NCBI GenBank assembly: GCA_013396525.1
Contig: VWYX01001236.1
Location: 150,389-214,388, forward strand
Reading direction: 5' to 3'
Length of the DNA: 64,000 nt
Origin: Chaetorhynchus papuensis
Lineage: Eukaryota > Chordata > Aves > Passeriformes > Rhipiduridae
Part shown: one piece after another, positions 23,401-38,400 of the stretch
Layout: every line of letters starts with the position of its first letter
Position numbering within the stretch: position 1 is the first letter of the stretch
Program-made: the position numbers and the translations under genes
The notes under the pieces: generated by a model
What the model saw: the letters and a program-made list of their open reading frames with translations, nothing else
What the model was told of the DNA's origin: nothing
The model's database searches: none

Positions 23401-26400
23401 CTTTTTAACAGCCCTGATGAAAAGAGCTGGTTTGTCATGCAGAGAGGTGTAGGACAGAAGTCAGGAATCCCTTCAGACCTGGATGGATGTGTTGGGTAGT
23501 GCCTGTCCTTGGCCTCTCAGTGTTCCCTGTTGGATTCCTGTTTTGTTTCATCTGGGGGTGTGATCCAGCAGTGAGGGTCTGCATCCATGCTGGAGATCGG
23601 AGAACAGCTGCAGACCCTTCGCACCTGAACCAGTTCTCCTGCCTGGCACCTCAGAGTCTGGGGACAGAGCAGCAGCTGAGCCATGCCAAGCCTGGGATTG
23701 GCAAGGAAGGCTCAGAGTTAAGGGCTTAGCTGAGTTCCCACTAATCGACTTCATTGTCTCCAGAAAAAGTGAATTATAGGCATGGAATTGGTGTACAATA
23801 GACCCTTTCTCTTGGGGGGAAGCTGTCTGTTCTTCCTAATTGTTTTATTCTCTGATCCTCTTAAATGGAAAAATCATCCCCTGGTTTTGTCTACCTCAAA
23901 AAAACTCCACAGACCGGTGAAATTCAATGACTTTTTCCCATGCAATATTGTTTGGATTTCCCTGTGGGAAGAGTCCTCCAGGCCCTTGTCCCCATACAGA
24001 GCACAGGGCCAGGCTTCCTTGTGACACTGGTCACCCATGCAGCTTCCCAGCTTTCCTTTAGCAAGGGACTCCGTGAGGATTGGCCAGCCCTGAAGCCTTG
24101 CTAGAGAGTGGAGAGCCGGGCCCGTGGAGGAAGTGGAAGGAGGAGGCAGGAAGTTTGTAATTTTGTTGTGATTCACCAAAGAGAATCACCAAAGCCTGTG
24201 CAAGCAGTAATAGAGTTAAATTTGTCAACATGTCACTAAATTAATGGTGTGCTCTGGCAGAGAGTGTGAAAGGACTCTCCAAGCTCAGGACACATCTTGT
24301 TACTCAAAGTGACCCATTTCTGCTTCTCCTCTCTCTTGTTACGTCTCTAGACGGTCACTGAACTGTATCAATTCAAATTCAAGTACAAAAAGAAGGTGCC
24401 CCAGATGGACATCAGCAGGTAAGGATTTGGGTTGTTTTCTCAGGGTTGCACTAAAAACTGTGTTCTTGAAGCATGAAGAAGCTGCACTTTATGATTGCCC
24501 AGAGAGGTTGTGGACTCCCCATCCCTGGAAGCATCCAGGGCCAGGTTAGATGGAGTAACCTGGTTTGGTGGAAGGTGGTTCTGCCCATGGCAGGGGGTGG
24601 AGCAAGATGAGCTGTAAGGTCCTTCCAGCCCAAACCATCATGAGATTCTGTGGTTTGAGCAGGTCCGAGTCATTAAGCAGCTGTAAATACCATCAGAGTT
24701 GAGGATATTCACCTTACAGGGTATGAACTGCTGGGAGGATGAGCTGAAATGCTCTTACATAGAACCATGAGGCCCTCAAAGTGCACCTGAGCCAAGGACA
24801 GTTGACAGAAGCGGTGCCTCATCAGGGAGGCGATGCAGAAACCAGCCCAGTTGTTGAGCTTGCTGCTGTCTCAGCTGACAACAAGAGTTCTTGCACTTCC
24901 ACCAGGCATCCTCGTGCTTTCAGATGAAGCTTGCTCAGGTTTGAGCCCTTTCACCATGATCCTGTGCCCAGGATTTTTTTCCCTCGGGCATTTGCATACG
25001 TGTGTTCTGCTTGAGCAGCCCTGCGTGGGTGACCTGAGAGAACTTTCACTTAGGATGCCTGAGCTGATGGTGCAAAACGTGTGCCAGGAAGTGGCAGCTT
25101 TTTGCCTCTTTTTGGCAGTCTCTGTTAGATATTTTAAGCTGTGATAATAGCCCGTAGTCTTGTGGAACCTCAAATAAATACTATCAAAGGCCATTGGCTA
25201 TAAGCAAAGCAAAGAAAAATAATTAACCTGTTTTTACTTTGTTCTGCAACTGGTGAAAGATGGATCTTGGAACCTGCCTGGACAGCAAGAGAGCTCTGCT
25301 GTCTTGGGTGCTCCTCAGGAAGCTCCTCCCCAGTACTGCCAGAGTGTGCCCTTCGCTGCTCTTTCTCTAAACACATCCAAATAATTTGTACCACAAGGCA
25401 AAATTATTTTCTTTTGGGAGAGTCTGAATTATCTCTGGAGGGGCCTGTTGGCTGTTCCCTCCGTTTCTGCTTTGAAGCTGCTGTCCTTTGTCCTCACCAC
25501 ACTGAGGGGAAGAAGAGATCTGGGATTTGAAAGATAATAATCCTTGAATATTTTGGGGTTTTAATCAGCCTTACTTGTTAGTTCCTAGAAATAAGGGCGG
25601 TCCCCACATGGAGCTTGGGTGTCATTCATGTCATCCAGGGAGAGGCCAAGCCATCTTCCTGTCATGTTTGAATGTGCTCTGAGGCTCCAGAGCCCGTGGC
25701 ACTGGATTCCTGGGCTCTGTTTCCTCAGGGATTGGCAGAGCTGTGGCAGGCTCATGCATGTCCCTGCAGTCCTCAATAATCCTACGTTCTGGCACAGATC
25801 AGGGAATTGTGTCATCTTTGCTATCAGCTCCTTCAGCTGATAACGCTGCCTTTTACACCTGCAGCAGTTGTCCTGGAGTTAATCACTCCAAATTTGGAGT
25901 TAATCACTCTCGGACAGATGTTTTGTGGGGCTGCATCATCACATCCAAGGGGTAAGGGGAAACTTTCTTCTAAATGGTCTTTACCTCGTTTTAGATGGAT
26001 TTTGGAGGAATTCCTTGCCATGGATCCCAGTTCTTCCAAGATTCAATTCCTTATCTTCTGCTTTTTGAATCATGCCTGCATGAAATTCTCAGTGTTATTG
26101 CCATATTGAAGCAGTGCTTGACCTGTTAATTCCTATGGACGTCTCATTTCTTTTTTTCTTATGAACTTTCCTTTTGCCATTTCTGATCTGCTAATCCCAC
26201 AGCTTGTGAAGGTGATGGATATTCCACTTTAGGCACTGCCTACATTTTCCTCTCACTGTGTATTTCTGAACATAGAGGATTTAATCAAGGACCACAGTGC
26301 ACATCTAACACCACAGAGTTTGGACTTCATGATCTCAGAGGTCTTTTCCAACCTAAATGATGCTGTGATTCCATACCTTGGGAAGTCAAGCTGTTCCACA

Positions 26401-29400
26401 GCCACCCCGTTTTCGTGACACAAAGAAGCTCAACTGGAAGGGGGAATCAGTCTTAATTTGTTCCTTTCTGTGGTTCAGTCAGTCATGTTTACCCTGGGAT
26501 ATTCTTGGGTTACTTTTTTACTGCTTTTGATGCAATTTGGGATGATTGTGTTGGGCACCCTCCAGCCTGTGTGTAGTGTCAGGGGTCTTCCAAAGACGTA
26601 ATGAAGGAGCTACACAGCTTTGTGACCCCTTCTCATTGAAAGTTAGGGAAGTTCAGGTCCCTTAGTCACACAGTGATTCATCTGCTCTGTCTGAAGTTAG
26701 CTGGCTGCTCTGAGTTGCTCATCTCATCTACCTCTGTTTTAATCAAAGGGGAACAAACTCCTCTGGAGTGTGATTCATCCCACTCATGTCACCCGTGGGT
26801 CTCTGCACTGCTGGCTTAGAGCAGCCAGCCGACATTTGGATGGGTGAAGGAGGTGAGAGGAATGCCCCTTCGTCACTGCTGAAAAATGTGCCTCTGAGTT
26901 GCTTTTTCTTACATGGAATTGAGGGGCAACATGCAATTCACTTCTCTTCAAAAACTGCAGAATGGACTTGAAAATAGCCCCTGTGATGAATCGGCTTTAG
27001 ATGGGATCCTCAACTCATTCCTCTCATTCCTGAAATTGCTTAGGTGAAAGGCACTTGTTTTATGATCCTTTGATCCAATTTAATCATGTTCAAACAAGTG
27101 AGTCATGACATTTGTATAATGGTTGCCCCGGCTCCAAAGTCTGTTCAAATGTAAATGCCAGGCCTCTGAGTTTGGAGCGGGTGTTCTGCGGATGCCACCC
27201 CATCCCTGGAGCCTGTTTCACTTCCCTGTTTATCTGGAAATTACATAAAGACATTGTAGCTTTGTCACTGGTGGTTTCAGACAAGTCAGTGGGCGCTCTG
27301 TGTGTGTAATTGGATCGTGAATATTCATGACTGAGGATAACAAATCCGTTATTCTTCTTCCGATTGTAGCAACCACGGGGAGTTTGTGACTGGGCTGTGC
27401 AGCGAGGATGTCAAACAGGCCAGCAGGCTCCTGCTGAGGACGCTGTACCTGCTCATGCAGGACCTCGGGCCACTGCCCAATGACATCACCCTCACCATGA
27501 AACTCCTCTACTACAAGGATGGTAGGTGGAGAGCAGTGTGTGCCTTAGGGAGGAATTCCCTTGGTCTTTGTAATGAGCATGAGCCCTGAGAATAAAATAA
27601 AGCATAGCGAAGGTGAGATGGGAGAAGCTGTGGGCTGATAACACTGAGAAATGGTGTAACACAGTAAATCTTTCTGATGCACAGGGATGGCAGGTGTTTT
27701 TAGGAAAGGTTTGAAATCCATGTAAGAAGTACAGCCCATGTGGTGTGAAAGGGGGATGTCCTACTTCTCTGGGTTTTTTTTTTTAATTTGTTTCTTTAAG
27801 GTACAGGCAATGTCAGGTTTTGCTCTAGCACTTTAATAGTATCTCAGCGTCCTAAAATAATTTTTTCTTTGATCTCCCTGATAACATTTGCTCAGCTTAT
27901 TTTTCCCTTTGCATTCTGTCCCTTCCTCCTAAAAACAAAAAAAAACCAGAATACTTTTAGTAGTCGATGATACTTGAAGCTGGTTCACAATTGTTCTTTC
28001 TAAATCAGACTAAGGAGAGATGGAGCTCAGTTTCCCTGACCTCAGTGGGTTCCCTCTCCCTGTGCAGTCACTCCCAAGGATTACCAGCCCCCTGGCTTCA
28101 AGGAAGATGCCAGCCCTGGTGACCTGTTGTTTGGTGGGGATCCCATCAACCTGAGAGTGGGGTCAGTCTCCACTGACTTCCACCTCATGAAAGTCAGAGT
28201 GACAACTGACAAGAAGAGGATGAGGAAGGCTGGCAGCAACCTGATCCAGAAGAATGGCCCTACTGAGATCTCCCACCAAGGGCTGGACTGCGAGGAAGAG
28301 GAAGAGGAGGAGAGCACAAAGGTATAGAAATAGCTCTATTTGATTCTCACTGGAAGAACAGAGTTTATCTAGCCAAAACCTCCTTAAAAGAAACATTTTC
28401 TTTATGGATTTACCTCCTGGGTGTATTTCTTAGGTTATTTTATTAAGACAAAACGTAATTTGCTTTACAGAGTCACTCTCCCCCTGTCAGAGCAGGTTCA
28501 AGTGAGCATGAAGGAGACAAAAGTGACACCCATCCAGGCAGGAAAACGAAATCACCTTCTTTTTGCCTTGAAGATAAAGGTAAATGCCCAGTTTCAAAAC
28601 TGCTCCTGATTGTATCCCAGTATAAGGTATCCCACACAATGTCTGGGTAAGGTCTTTCAGTGCTGTTAATAACAGTAGGTTATTTGAGGTATTAGAGGAA
28701 GGAATTGTTCCCTGGGAGGGTGGGCAGGCCCTGGCACAGGGTGCCCAGAGCAGCTGTGGCTGCCCCTGGATCCCTGGCAGTGTCCAAGGCCAGGCTGGAC
28801 ACTGGGGCTTGGAGCAGCCTGGGACAGTGGAAGGTGTCCTTGCCCATGGCAGGGGTGGCACTGGATGGGCTTTAAGGTCCATTTCCATCCCAATCCTTTC
28901 CATGATTCTGTGAGTCTCTAGTATTTAGGTTTTGGATGAGCAGAGTTTGTCGGGCTGTTTGAATTTTGTGTCAGATCAGGCTGAACTGTAACAAAGGGCT
29001 CGTTGATTATGCTTGGTTTGTTAACAGAAACATTTTAATTTTGTATCAGTATCTTTGCACCTCTTTATCTCAGCAGTTTTTTTGAGATACGGAGGAAATG
29101 CACAGATCATCAAAGCTGAGTTACATTATCTCCATGTCCAACAAAGCTCTTTTCCTTTCGCTGTTACAGTTTGACTTTTGCTAATAACTTCCATGTGGGA
29201 AAACATACATGAAAATACATGAGAAAAAAAGCCTTTTCTGTGCCTTTAATCAACCCAGCCTCTGCTATACCGTGCTGTGTTTGACCTTTGAGGCTCTGGG
29301 ATATAGCCTGTGGAACAATACCATCTAGTGACAAAATGGTAAATAGCATTCCTGGGATTGCCGGGCAGCAGGATAAAGCAGCTTCCCTGCCTGTGAAATC

Positions 29401-32400
29401 ACCTTTGCAGGTCTTTCTCCTGCAGATTTCCTGATGACTAATAAGGAGTGAACTCATCCTGCCACTTTTGTTGCTCTGGGGATTTTAACCGGATCCTCCT
29501 CCTCTGTGCAGTTGCCTGATCTCATGAAACTGGAGCACCCCCTCAAATTTTAATGAAACTGTTAATGAAAAGTTAATAAATATTAACCAGAGGAGACCTC
29601 CCCTCCTTTCCCCCACCCCTCACACTTAGGGCATGTATAGACATAGGCTTTGTTTTCTTAGATCCACGTTAAAAGGAAGATTATATTTGATAGAGCTGCT
29701 GCAAGCTGACATTCACATGACACTTTATGCTGAAATCTCTCTTTCTAGGAATAAACTGCCACTGCTGGCAGTGTCTGAGAGCAAAGGTTACACAATTTCA
29801 TGGGATTTTTGCCTCAGTGGTTTAGTCAGGCTTCTGGATTATTTTTTTCTTAATTAAGCACTTTCAAGCTAAGTTTTCTTTGCTGTTTGGGTTGCAGGTA
29901 GAAAGAAGAAGATGGGAATAAAGGAGACGGACAGGATGCCTTGCTCAAGGGCATGTCAGCAGGTGAGGAAGCTTTAGTGGTTCTGAGATGCTCCAGGCAT
30001 GGGGGAATTCACTGCCATGGATCATTGCATCATCAAAGACGACACAAAATTCACTAACATTAGTGGATTTATGGTGCAGGATCACAACACAGAGGGGCTA
30101 CAGAGTAGCAGAGGGATGTAAGCATGAACTGGAAGCACGTAGGAAAAAGCTTTCCACGATCAGCTTATATCCTCCACCCAATACCAGAATTTGATTCTTT
30201 TCTCTGGAGTTGGCACCTGTGAGTAACACACACAGACTAAACCTCTCTCTGTCCCAGCCAGGCTGGTTTACCTGTGTCTGCTTTTGGATTAAGGGTCTGA
30301 AATCACCACCCTATTTTAGGTTTGAAGGGTGTGTTTTTTGCCTAATATGGTCTTCACCTCTCCCCTCTTGCTTCCAGACTTTCTTTACGTGTGAGTCACA
30401 GGTACTTAATGAATCCTATCCCGTTTGGTTACCCCTCTGGAGTAGGAAGAGTTATCCCCTGGAGGTACTGATCTCTTTTTCGATGGTTGTTGGGGCAACC
30501 CAAAGAATTAGGATAGACCAGATAGGTCGTTTTAGATAAGTAAAAAGTTAATCTCACCCTGAAGGCTGCCCAGCCAAACCCTGAGTCACCATCAGAGCCC
30601 GAACTCATGGGCACGTGCAGAGGTTTGTTCAGTGACAGGGCAAATCTCTGAATACCACCAGACTTGCCCCTTGATCCTCCTCCCATTCAAATGAGCTGAG
30701 AATCATGTGAGCTTGAATGGTCAGAAACTGCATCTTTACAGGATAGGTTAATGAGAGTAGGAAATTGCTACTAAAATTTTCCCCGCCTCTGTTGAAAAGA
30801 ATCCCGGGGTGTCTAACCCAGACAGCAACTGCAGACTGCAACTCACCCTGTCATTCTAAAGGCATCTGCGAGGTATTTGCCTTGACTCTGGATCTTAGAA
30901 ATGAACTTCTGTGCCTAGGCTGGTATTTTTCAAACTTTAACCACATTTTTTTTTCCGTGTCACATCCTCCGGTTTCCTTCTGATCATTGTTTATTCTGTT
31001 GTCTGTGAAAACAGGAGCCTTTTTTGTTTGCGACTCATGGTTGCCCCACTGATTCATGCTCTGACCTTCTTTTGGGGCTGTCACGGTGGCCAGCAGAGCA
31101 CCAGACACCTCTCTCAGCATGTGCATTTCATTAGAATTCAGTAGCAGGAGTGAGAGTGTCTGAAGGTGGTGGAAACAGCATTAGTTGCTGAAAAATGGAA
31201 GAATCACTTTATCCATCATGTGCTTCCAAAGACTTTTAAAAAAACATCCCAAACCCTGGGAGATTCTTTTCTTTATGTATTCTTTGATACTATTTTTAAA
31301 ACCTCATAGCTTAGAAGCTGGCTAATATTTCACTCCGTTTAGGGAAAAACAAAGTCAAGCCAGTAGTTAGAATCATCACCGTAAAGCCTGCGCTAATAAA
31401 AATTTGACACTCTTTTCCATATGAGAGGGACTTTCCCTTCTTTCCTGAGGGAAGTGGTTAAAACAAATGACCATTGTGTATTCCATGTGAATCAGGAAGC
31501 CAAGCTGGTGAGTGAAGTTTGTCTTGAAAAATGAGGAGAAGCTGGGATGGATGGGAAGTCTGAGTTAGGTGTTGTCTGATAAGGTCAGGTGTAGGTGAGA
31601 TGGGGAGAAGCAGACCTGTCGGGATGTGAATGTGAACACCTTGTTGCCATCCAGACACTATTAATAGTGTTTTCCAGCTCTTGGGTTGGGGTGGGAATGC
31701 CAAGATTTTCTGAACTAACCAGAACAATTTGGAGTGTCACAGAAAATTGCTGTGATATTCAAGAAGTTCTGCATTCGAAACCGTTACCCACAGTCACAAG
31801 TTGCTTTGGAAATGTGGGTGAGCACATTTCTGCTCTTCATCTGGAGTGAATCCTGACTGCTTGGTTACCAAAAATAAAAACTGTGCTGTTGGAATTGAGT
31901 TTATTGGTCATTATCTTCCTGACTTATAGCTCTTCAGGAAAACCAGGAATGAAAGTATTAAAGGCTTATTTTTGTCTCATCGACATGGGAGAGGCAAAGG
32001 ATGTGGATCTGCCAAAAGAGAAGCAGCTCTTCCTGCCCAGTGAGAACTGGAACTGGCCTTTAGGAGTGGCCACGGAGAGTCTCTGACAGGGCTTTGCAGA
32101 TCAGGGGAAAATTTCCATGTACTCCACTGGCTTCTTATCTGCCATCCCATGATTGATGATCCTCGGGATCAAATGAGAGATTGCCCTTTCCCAGCAGAGC
32201 ATCTCTGCACTTAATCATCCAGAGTTAGACACCAGCATGTAAATTAGCCCACCTCTGCTGGCTTCAGGGGCCTTCTGATTGCATCAGCCAAGAGTTTGTC
32301 CTCCTGTGTTATCTTTGTGCATCTTCCTACTTTCCACTGGCATTTTAGGAGCTGGGAAGAGTTGGGAAAAATAGAGAATTGCTGCCCACTGGTTTAACTT

Positions 32401-35400
32401 CTAGAAATCTGCTAGTGAGAATGAGGTCCTGCACTGAACTTGGGATAACTTCTGAGTTCTTCAGCAAACTGCTCTATCCTCTTGTATGGAACATCCTTCA
32501 AAGTCCTTGTCCTGAAAATTGATTTTGGTCAGCTTTGTCTTCGTGTAAGCAAACATGTTGCAGTGGAATGAGTTTGGAATGAAACAGAACTAGAAGATGA
32601 GTAAAATCTGACCATGTGGACGCCTCTGCAGGCTTTTATCTCCCATCAGGAAGCTGTGGGCTGAAGTTCTGGGGTGGTCCTTGGAGCACAGTCTCACTGC
32701 TCAGTGAGGCAGCCGTGCAGGGAGCCCTGGATCGCCCTGAGCTGGGAATGGTGTGGCTGTATCAGCACAGCACCAGGCAGCTCTGCCTCCCAAGCTTCTG
32801 GCTTCATCAGCTGCTGCCAGACACTGCTCCTGCTGCTGGGCTGGCCCTGCTTGTAGACTGCTGTGGGACATGAGGGAGAGTGTTGACACTTGGCATTGTT
32901 TGGATATCCCAGTGGGATCAGTGATGGCTCAGGGATTCACTGGCTGCTGTAGGCGAGCTCCTGCCATGTGGATCAGCTCTCCTAACGGGAGCTGTCTGCA
33001 ACTGAGATGTCTGGGGAGAGGTTCATACCTAAGTGTTGTGAATCAGGGCTGCTTTAGGCCTCAGAGGACAGTCTGTCTGGCCTCCAGCTGCTGCTCATTG
33101 TGCAGAAGACTTGGCTACCTGGCCATGTGCTCTTTCTCCAAGGGACTGTGGCAGTGATGGAAACCAGTGTGGACACAGACTGTCATGGATGATGCAGTAA
33201 TACCTGTCTGGTTTGCAGGGATCAGAATCAGTTACCCTGATGGAGACCTCAGAGCCCCTTCCAATGCCCACATGGGCTCCAAGAAAGCTGGAGAGGCACT
33301 TGGGACAAGGAGCTGGAGGGACAGGACACGGGGAATGGCTTCCCACTGCCAGAGGGCGGGGATGGATGGGATATTGGGAAGGACTTGTTTCCTGGGAGGG
33401 TGGGGAGGCCCCTGGATCCCTGGAAGTGCCCAAGGCCAGGTTGGACGGGGCTTGGAGCAGCCTGGGATAGTGGAAGGTGTCCCTGCCTGTGGCAGGGGGT
33501 AGAATGAGAGGGGCCCTAAGATCCCTTCCAACCCAAACCATTCTATGATTCCTGTGCCCTGCTGAGCTCAGAGCTTCCTTCTGGCAGTGAAGGTCGGTAC
33601 AAGTGTGTTCAAGTGCAGAACAACAGCTCGGAGATCAGGACCTTTGCTGTCTGATTTTTCCCAGGCAAACCACGTTCAGAAGTGCCATGACACAAGGCAG
33701 TTGAAGGATGAAACCTGCCATGTGCAGAGCAATAGGAAAGCATTTTTCTGTGGCAATGTCATTATCTTGAACTTTTGCAGAAGAGAAAAAAGCAGCAAGG
33801 TTTATCTCTGTCTGTCTATCAAGAGAGCTGTATCTGATGAGAAGTTCCCAGAACATTTTCTCCTCCAAAACAGCTGAAGCTATACAGACCCAAGCAATGA
33901 AGAGAGAAAGATTCAGAGATGAGCTTGCCTCTCCTTCCTGTGAGCTCAGGCCATGCTGGGAGGAGTGAGACAGGGAGGTCAGGAAATTCCTGGCTTCTCT
34001 CAGTTCACGTCAGATCCTTAGCTGTATCTTGGGGCCATTCATCCCTTCCATGAGTTATCCCTGTCTAGCGTGCAGGAAGCAGTTTCCTGGTGATCTCTGC
34101 ATGCAGAGGTGAGGCCTGTCACCCCACAGATCCAGGGAGATTTAACCCTTGCACCCTCAGATTCCCTGGCAGCTGCCCCAGGGACATCTGTGGGAAGACG
34201 TGGCGCTTCCGTGCTGGCTGCCATTCTGTGTGTTCATGCCGTGCATTCTAGCAGCCAGACCCTCTGGAGAAATCCACATAAATGAAGGTTGGACGCATCT
34301 AATATCCCATGAGGGGCTGCTGAGTAGCAGCCTAGTAGGCAGGAGGAGTATCCATTGTCTTTTTCACCTCAGTTCCAAAGCTGGAATCAGGATTCTGGGA
34401 AGTGATTGTGATCCAGCGATGAGAATGTCCATCACAGAAGTGGACAGTGCCATTGAGGGCCCTGGAGGAGATTAGCAGGGGAGATATTGATAATTTTGTT
34501 TTCTAACAGGAATTTTTGAAACATTTATTTTTATTCTCTGGAAAGATCTGTTCATTAGTCCTTTAAAAGCTACAAGACACACGAGGTGCAGAACGGGACG
34601 TGAGACAGAAGAGTGGCACCAAATGACAAAGGTTTTATCAGGAGCTGAGGAAAAGGAAGAGGACTGGTGATAGTCAGCGATGTGATGGTGTGGTTTCCTG
34701 GGCACAAAAACGTGGCAACTTTCCACAGCAGCACCACACTGAGGGTCTTTCACTCTTCCACCTGCGTCAGTTGGCTTTCGTGCTAACCAGCATGATCCTG
34801 CTGCACAGGCACAGATGGAAATCAGGATGGATTCCACTGATGTCATTGTGACCATGGCACTGGAAACTGATGGGAGCCCAGTGCTGGGGTTTAACCACAG
34901 AGCCCTCGGGGTCAGCAGGGGCAGCTGGGGATCAGCAGGGCCACCCGAGCTGCTCAGAGCACAGGGAAAGGGAGAACATTCCTCAGCACCTTGTCTGCTC
35001 AGGTGGTGAATGTCTCCAAGGAAGGAGGCTCCACCACCCCCCTGGATGACTTTTGGCAGTATTTGGTTGCCCTCACGGTAAAAAAAACCAAAAAGTTTGT
35101 CCTTATGTTTGAATGGAATTTCTTGTATTTCCCTGGAAGTGCTCAAGGCCAGGTTAGATGGGGAGTGGAGCAACCTGGGCTAGTGGAAAGTGTCCCTGCC
35201 CATGGCAGGGGAGTGGAGTGAGATGAGCTTTAAGATCCCTTCCAATGCAAACCATTCTTGGAATCTGTGATTCTGTGATTTCAGTTCATGTCCATCTCCT
35301 CTCATCCATTCACTGACACCATGATGTGTCCTGTGACCCTGGGCTTTTGCTGTGCTTGGGAGCACGGAGCAGCCAGCTGTCAGTGAGCAGGCAGGAATTA

Positions 35401-38400
35401 GGTCTTAGGGGACCAATTTGAGAGTCACAGGCTTGATTTTTGGAAGTGACAAGAGTTTGCTGTGCTGTTGAGTCAGTGATAGCTGCAGCTGAAATCACAG
35501 GATGCCTCAGGTCACTCTGATTAACAGCCCTGCTGATGAGAGTCCCCTGCACAAACTGTGTTGCCCTGACACCTGAGGGTCGCTCTGCCTTATTTCAGCA
35601 GCTCACTCTTGTGTCTTAGTCCTTATTCTTCCAGCTTGCTCGATGGAACTGCACTTCTTTTGACATTCATGTGCTTGTGAGTTTGTCGGGATAGTTACAA
35701 GGTACCAAACAAAACCCTCCGTGTCCTGGACAAAGGGAACTCTTCTGAAGGCATAAAATCTGCCAAGTGCCAAAGCCCAGCATGGGGCAGGCCAGGGACA
35801 AAGAGGGACACAGCCGAATGCTCTTGTGCAATTTTAGCTGTTCTGCATAGGATGCCTTGGGAAGCAAAACATGTCAGGAAAGCTGTAAATTTTCTTCGAT
35901 TTATGCTGGGAATTTTTGGCCGGAATACGTGGGGACACTGGGGATTGCAAATTGCAGAGCACAAAACTGGGTCCTGATTGTGTCTATCTAAGAATAGCAG
36001 CGTGGCTGTGGTCTGCTCACTCCGTTTCGTCCACCAGTCTGCCTTGGGAAGGCTTTAATCTAAGTCTAATCTATTTTTAGCCTGATATCTTCTCCAGACA
36101 ACGTGCAGCTGTCCTGTGAGTTTTATGCCAGAAATTAGTAACACTTGTGTGATTCACAAGTTCGCTGGAGTTATACAGGAAAACTCCTGCGGCAAAATAT
36201 TGCTTTTTTACACGTAGTAAAACAGGAGATTCAAACTCACTGCGTGTTCATGGTGTGACCCAGACCCTGAACTCTGCCTTGGACTCAGAGTCGGGAGGTC
36301 ACAGAGCTGCTGCTGCCTTTGCTGCTTGCTCTGGGCTTGTCCCACCTGTTAGCATGGTCCCTTTTTAGGGTGAGGGTGCAAGGGGCTGCCCCTTGTCCTA
36401 CCTGCTTTTACAGCACCTGGCTCATCTGTGGGGCTGGGGTTGTGTAAGAGGAAGAGCAACATTCTCACAGCCCAAGCTCTGACATCAGTTATTCAAGTGA
36501 AGCATCCCAGTACATGGGAAAAATTGGAATTAATGAACTTCTGGAGGCTTTGATTGTATGTTTAATCAATGGGAGGGATTTCCTGCTTCTCACCACACCG
36601 CTGAAGAGGTTTACTTTCTGCTTCAAGTCAAATAAGCACACATTGGATCTGACTTAATCCCCTTTAGAGCAGCTTTTCTGGGGAAGAGGCTGGAGAGTTT
36701 GGTTAGGGATGGGAGCTGAAGTTGGACTTGGGGTCTGTTCCTGGCTCCGAGTTCCTACGTGAGCTTGGGCAGGGACAGGCCAGGACACGTTGGCTTCGGT
36801 GAAATACCTCTCACTGTTGACATCTGATTCATTGGATGGGTGAATAGTGCTTCTCTAGAGCCCTCCATGGCTTCCTTGGATGTTTTCACTCCTCATCTCA
36901 GGTTCCCGAGAGGTGCTCGTGCTGCCTGTGGTAAAGGGCAGGAAAACTGGGGGGAGCTGGAGTGCAAGCAGCTGCTCATCGTGGCTATTTCTCCAGCTCA
37001 CAAGTATCCCATCCATGCAGGAAATTCTGGAGGAATAGCAAAGGGGTTGAATCTTCACTGAGTAGCTGTGGAAGATCCATTCCTCAACAGAGGAAATTAA
37101 AGCAGCAGCTCTAGGTAGGTTTAGGCTAAAATAGGAGAGCTGCCTCATCCAGGTGATGGGGCTGGGAGCCTGCAATTGTGACCCTGCTTCATTGTGTGGC
37201 CAGCAGGACAGGCTACAAACCCTGCAGCTGGGTTAGCACTGCAGAGGTTTTGGATGCAGTGTTTCCTCCTCTGGGCCCTTCACTTAAAAAAAAAAAAAAA
37301 AGGAATCAGACAGGTTAAAACGATGCCAGGGAGAGGAAAGTAAAGAGCTGCCAAAAATGCCAGTTGGAGCAGCTGAGTATCAGGTGAGGAGCTGTAACAC
37401 AGAGCCACCTATGGCTCTGTCCTCAAGAAAACATGCCTTGGGCAGCCTTGGAAAGCTCTGTCAGCCTGACTGTGCAGGATGGGGGAGAACCTGCCCAGCC
37501 CACTTCGCCACGTTCTTGTTTTCTCTGTTTTTAGGGAAAGGAAATTGTACTTTTGCATTAAGCAACATTGTGTTGCTCATAATGAAGAGGAGGGAAGAAA
37601 AACAATTTGAAACACGATAGAGAGAGGCGAAGTGAGGTTGTTTCAAAGTATTTTGCTGTTAATCCCTAATCAGAGCTATTTCACACATTAGAAAGCCCAT
37701 TGCTATGCAGAGATTGCCGAAGCCTCATTCCAAGGTCAGGTGGGAAGCAAGCCTTGGTGACGTGAGCGGGGAATTCTGTAATGACCACATCTTGTAATCT
37801 GGAGACCTTGTGCTCATCCCCGGGATGTGTTCTGGAACAGCTCTTTATTAACTCCTTGTGCTTCCCCTGCTGCAGTTCCGGGGTTCCTCGTGCCTTGCAG
37901 TGACACTAGAGGGAGGTACTCCTGCTTGGGAGCAGGAATCCTGTTAGCACTCCTTTCCCTCTCCGAGTAAGTGAACTTAGTTTTGGAGAGAAGCTCTGTG
38001 CCGTGGTGTGTCCCCTCAGCTCAGCTGCCGTGAGAGAGGCCACACTGCCAGACTGTGCTTCGTCCCTTCTGGGTGGGCGACAACACACGTTGCTCTCAGC
38101 AGCTCCAGATTATTGTTGGAGAAATGCAAATATGTGACATGATAAGGAGGATAAGTGAGTTTGTCCCCTGGCACAGCCAACACTTCAGCTGTCGTCCTGG
38201 CTGTCCATCTCCCTGTGGTCTGTCTGAAGTGTCTGTTCCATTGACTCATTTATATTCTCACATATATTTATCTGTGTTTTTTAACCTCTTGGTTTGCAGG
38301 CTCAGAGTATTTCTCGGACAGCTTTGTGTCTTTCTAGAGGGAAGTTAAGCCTTTTGGAAAAAAGCTTGCTTGGCTTAGTTCTTTTTCACAGACTCACAGG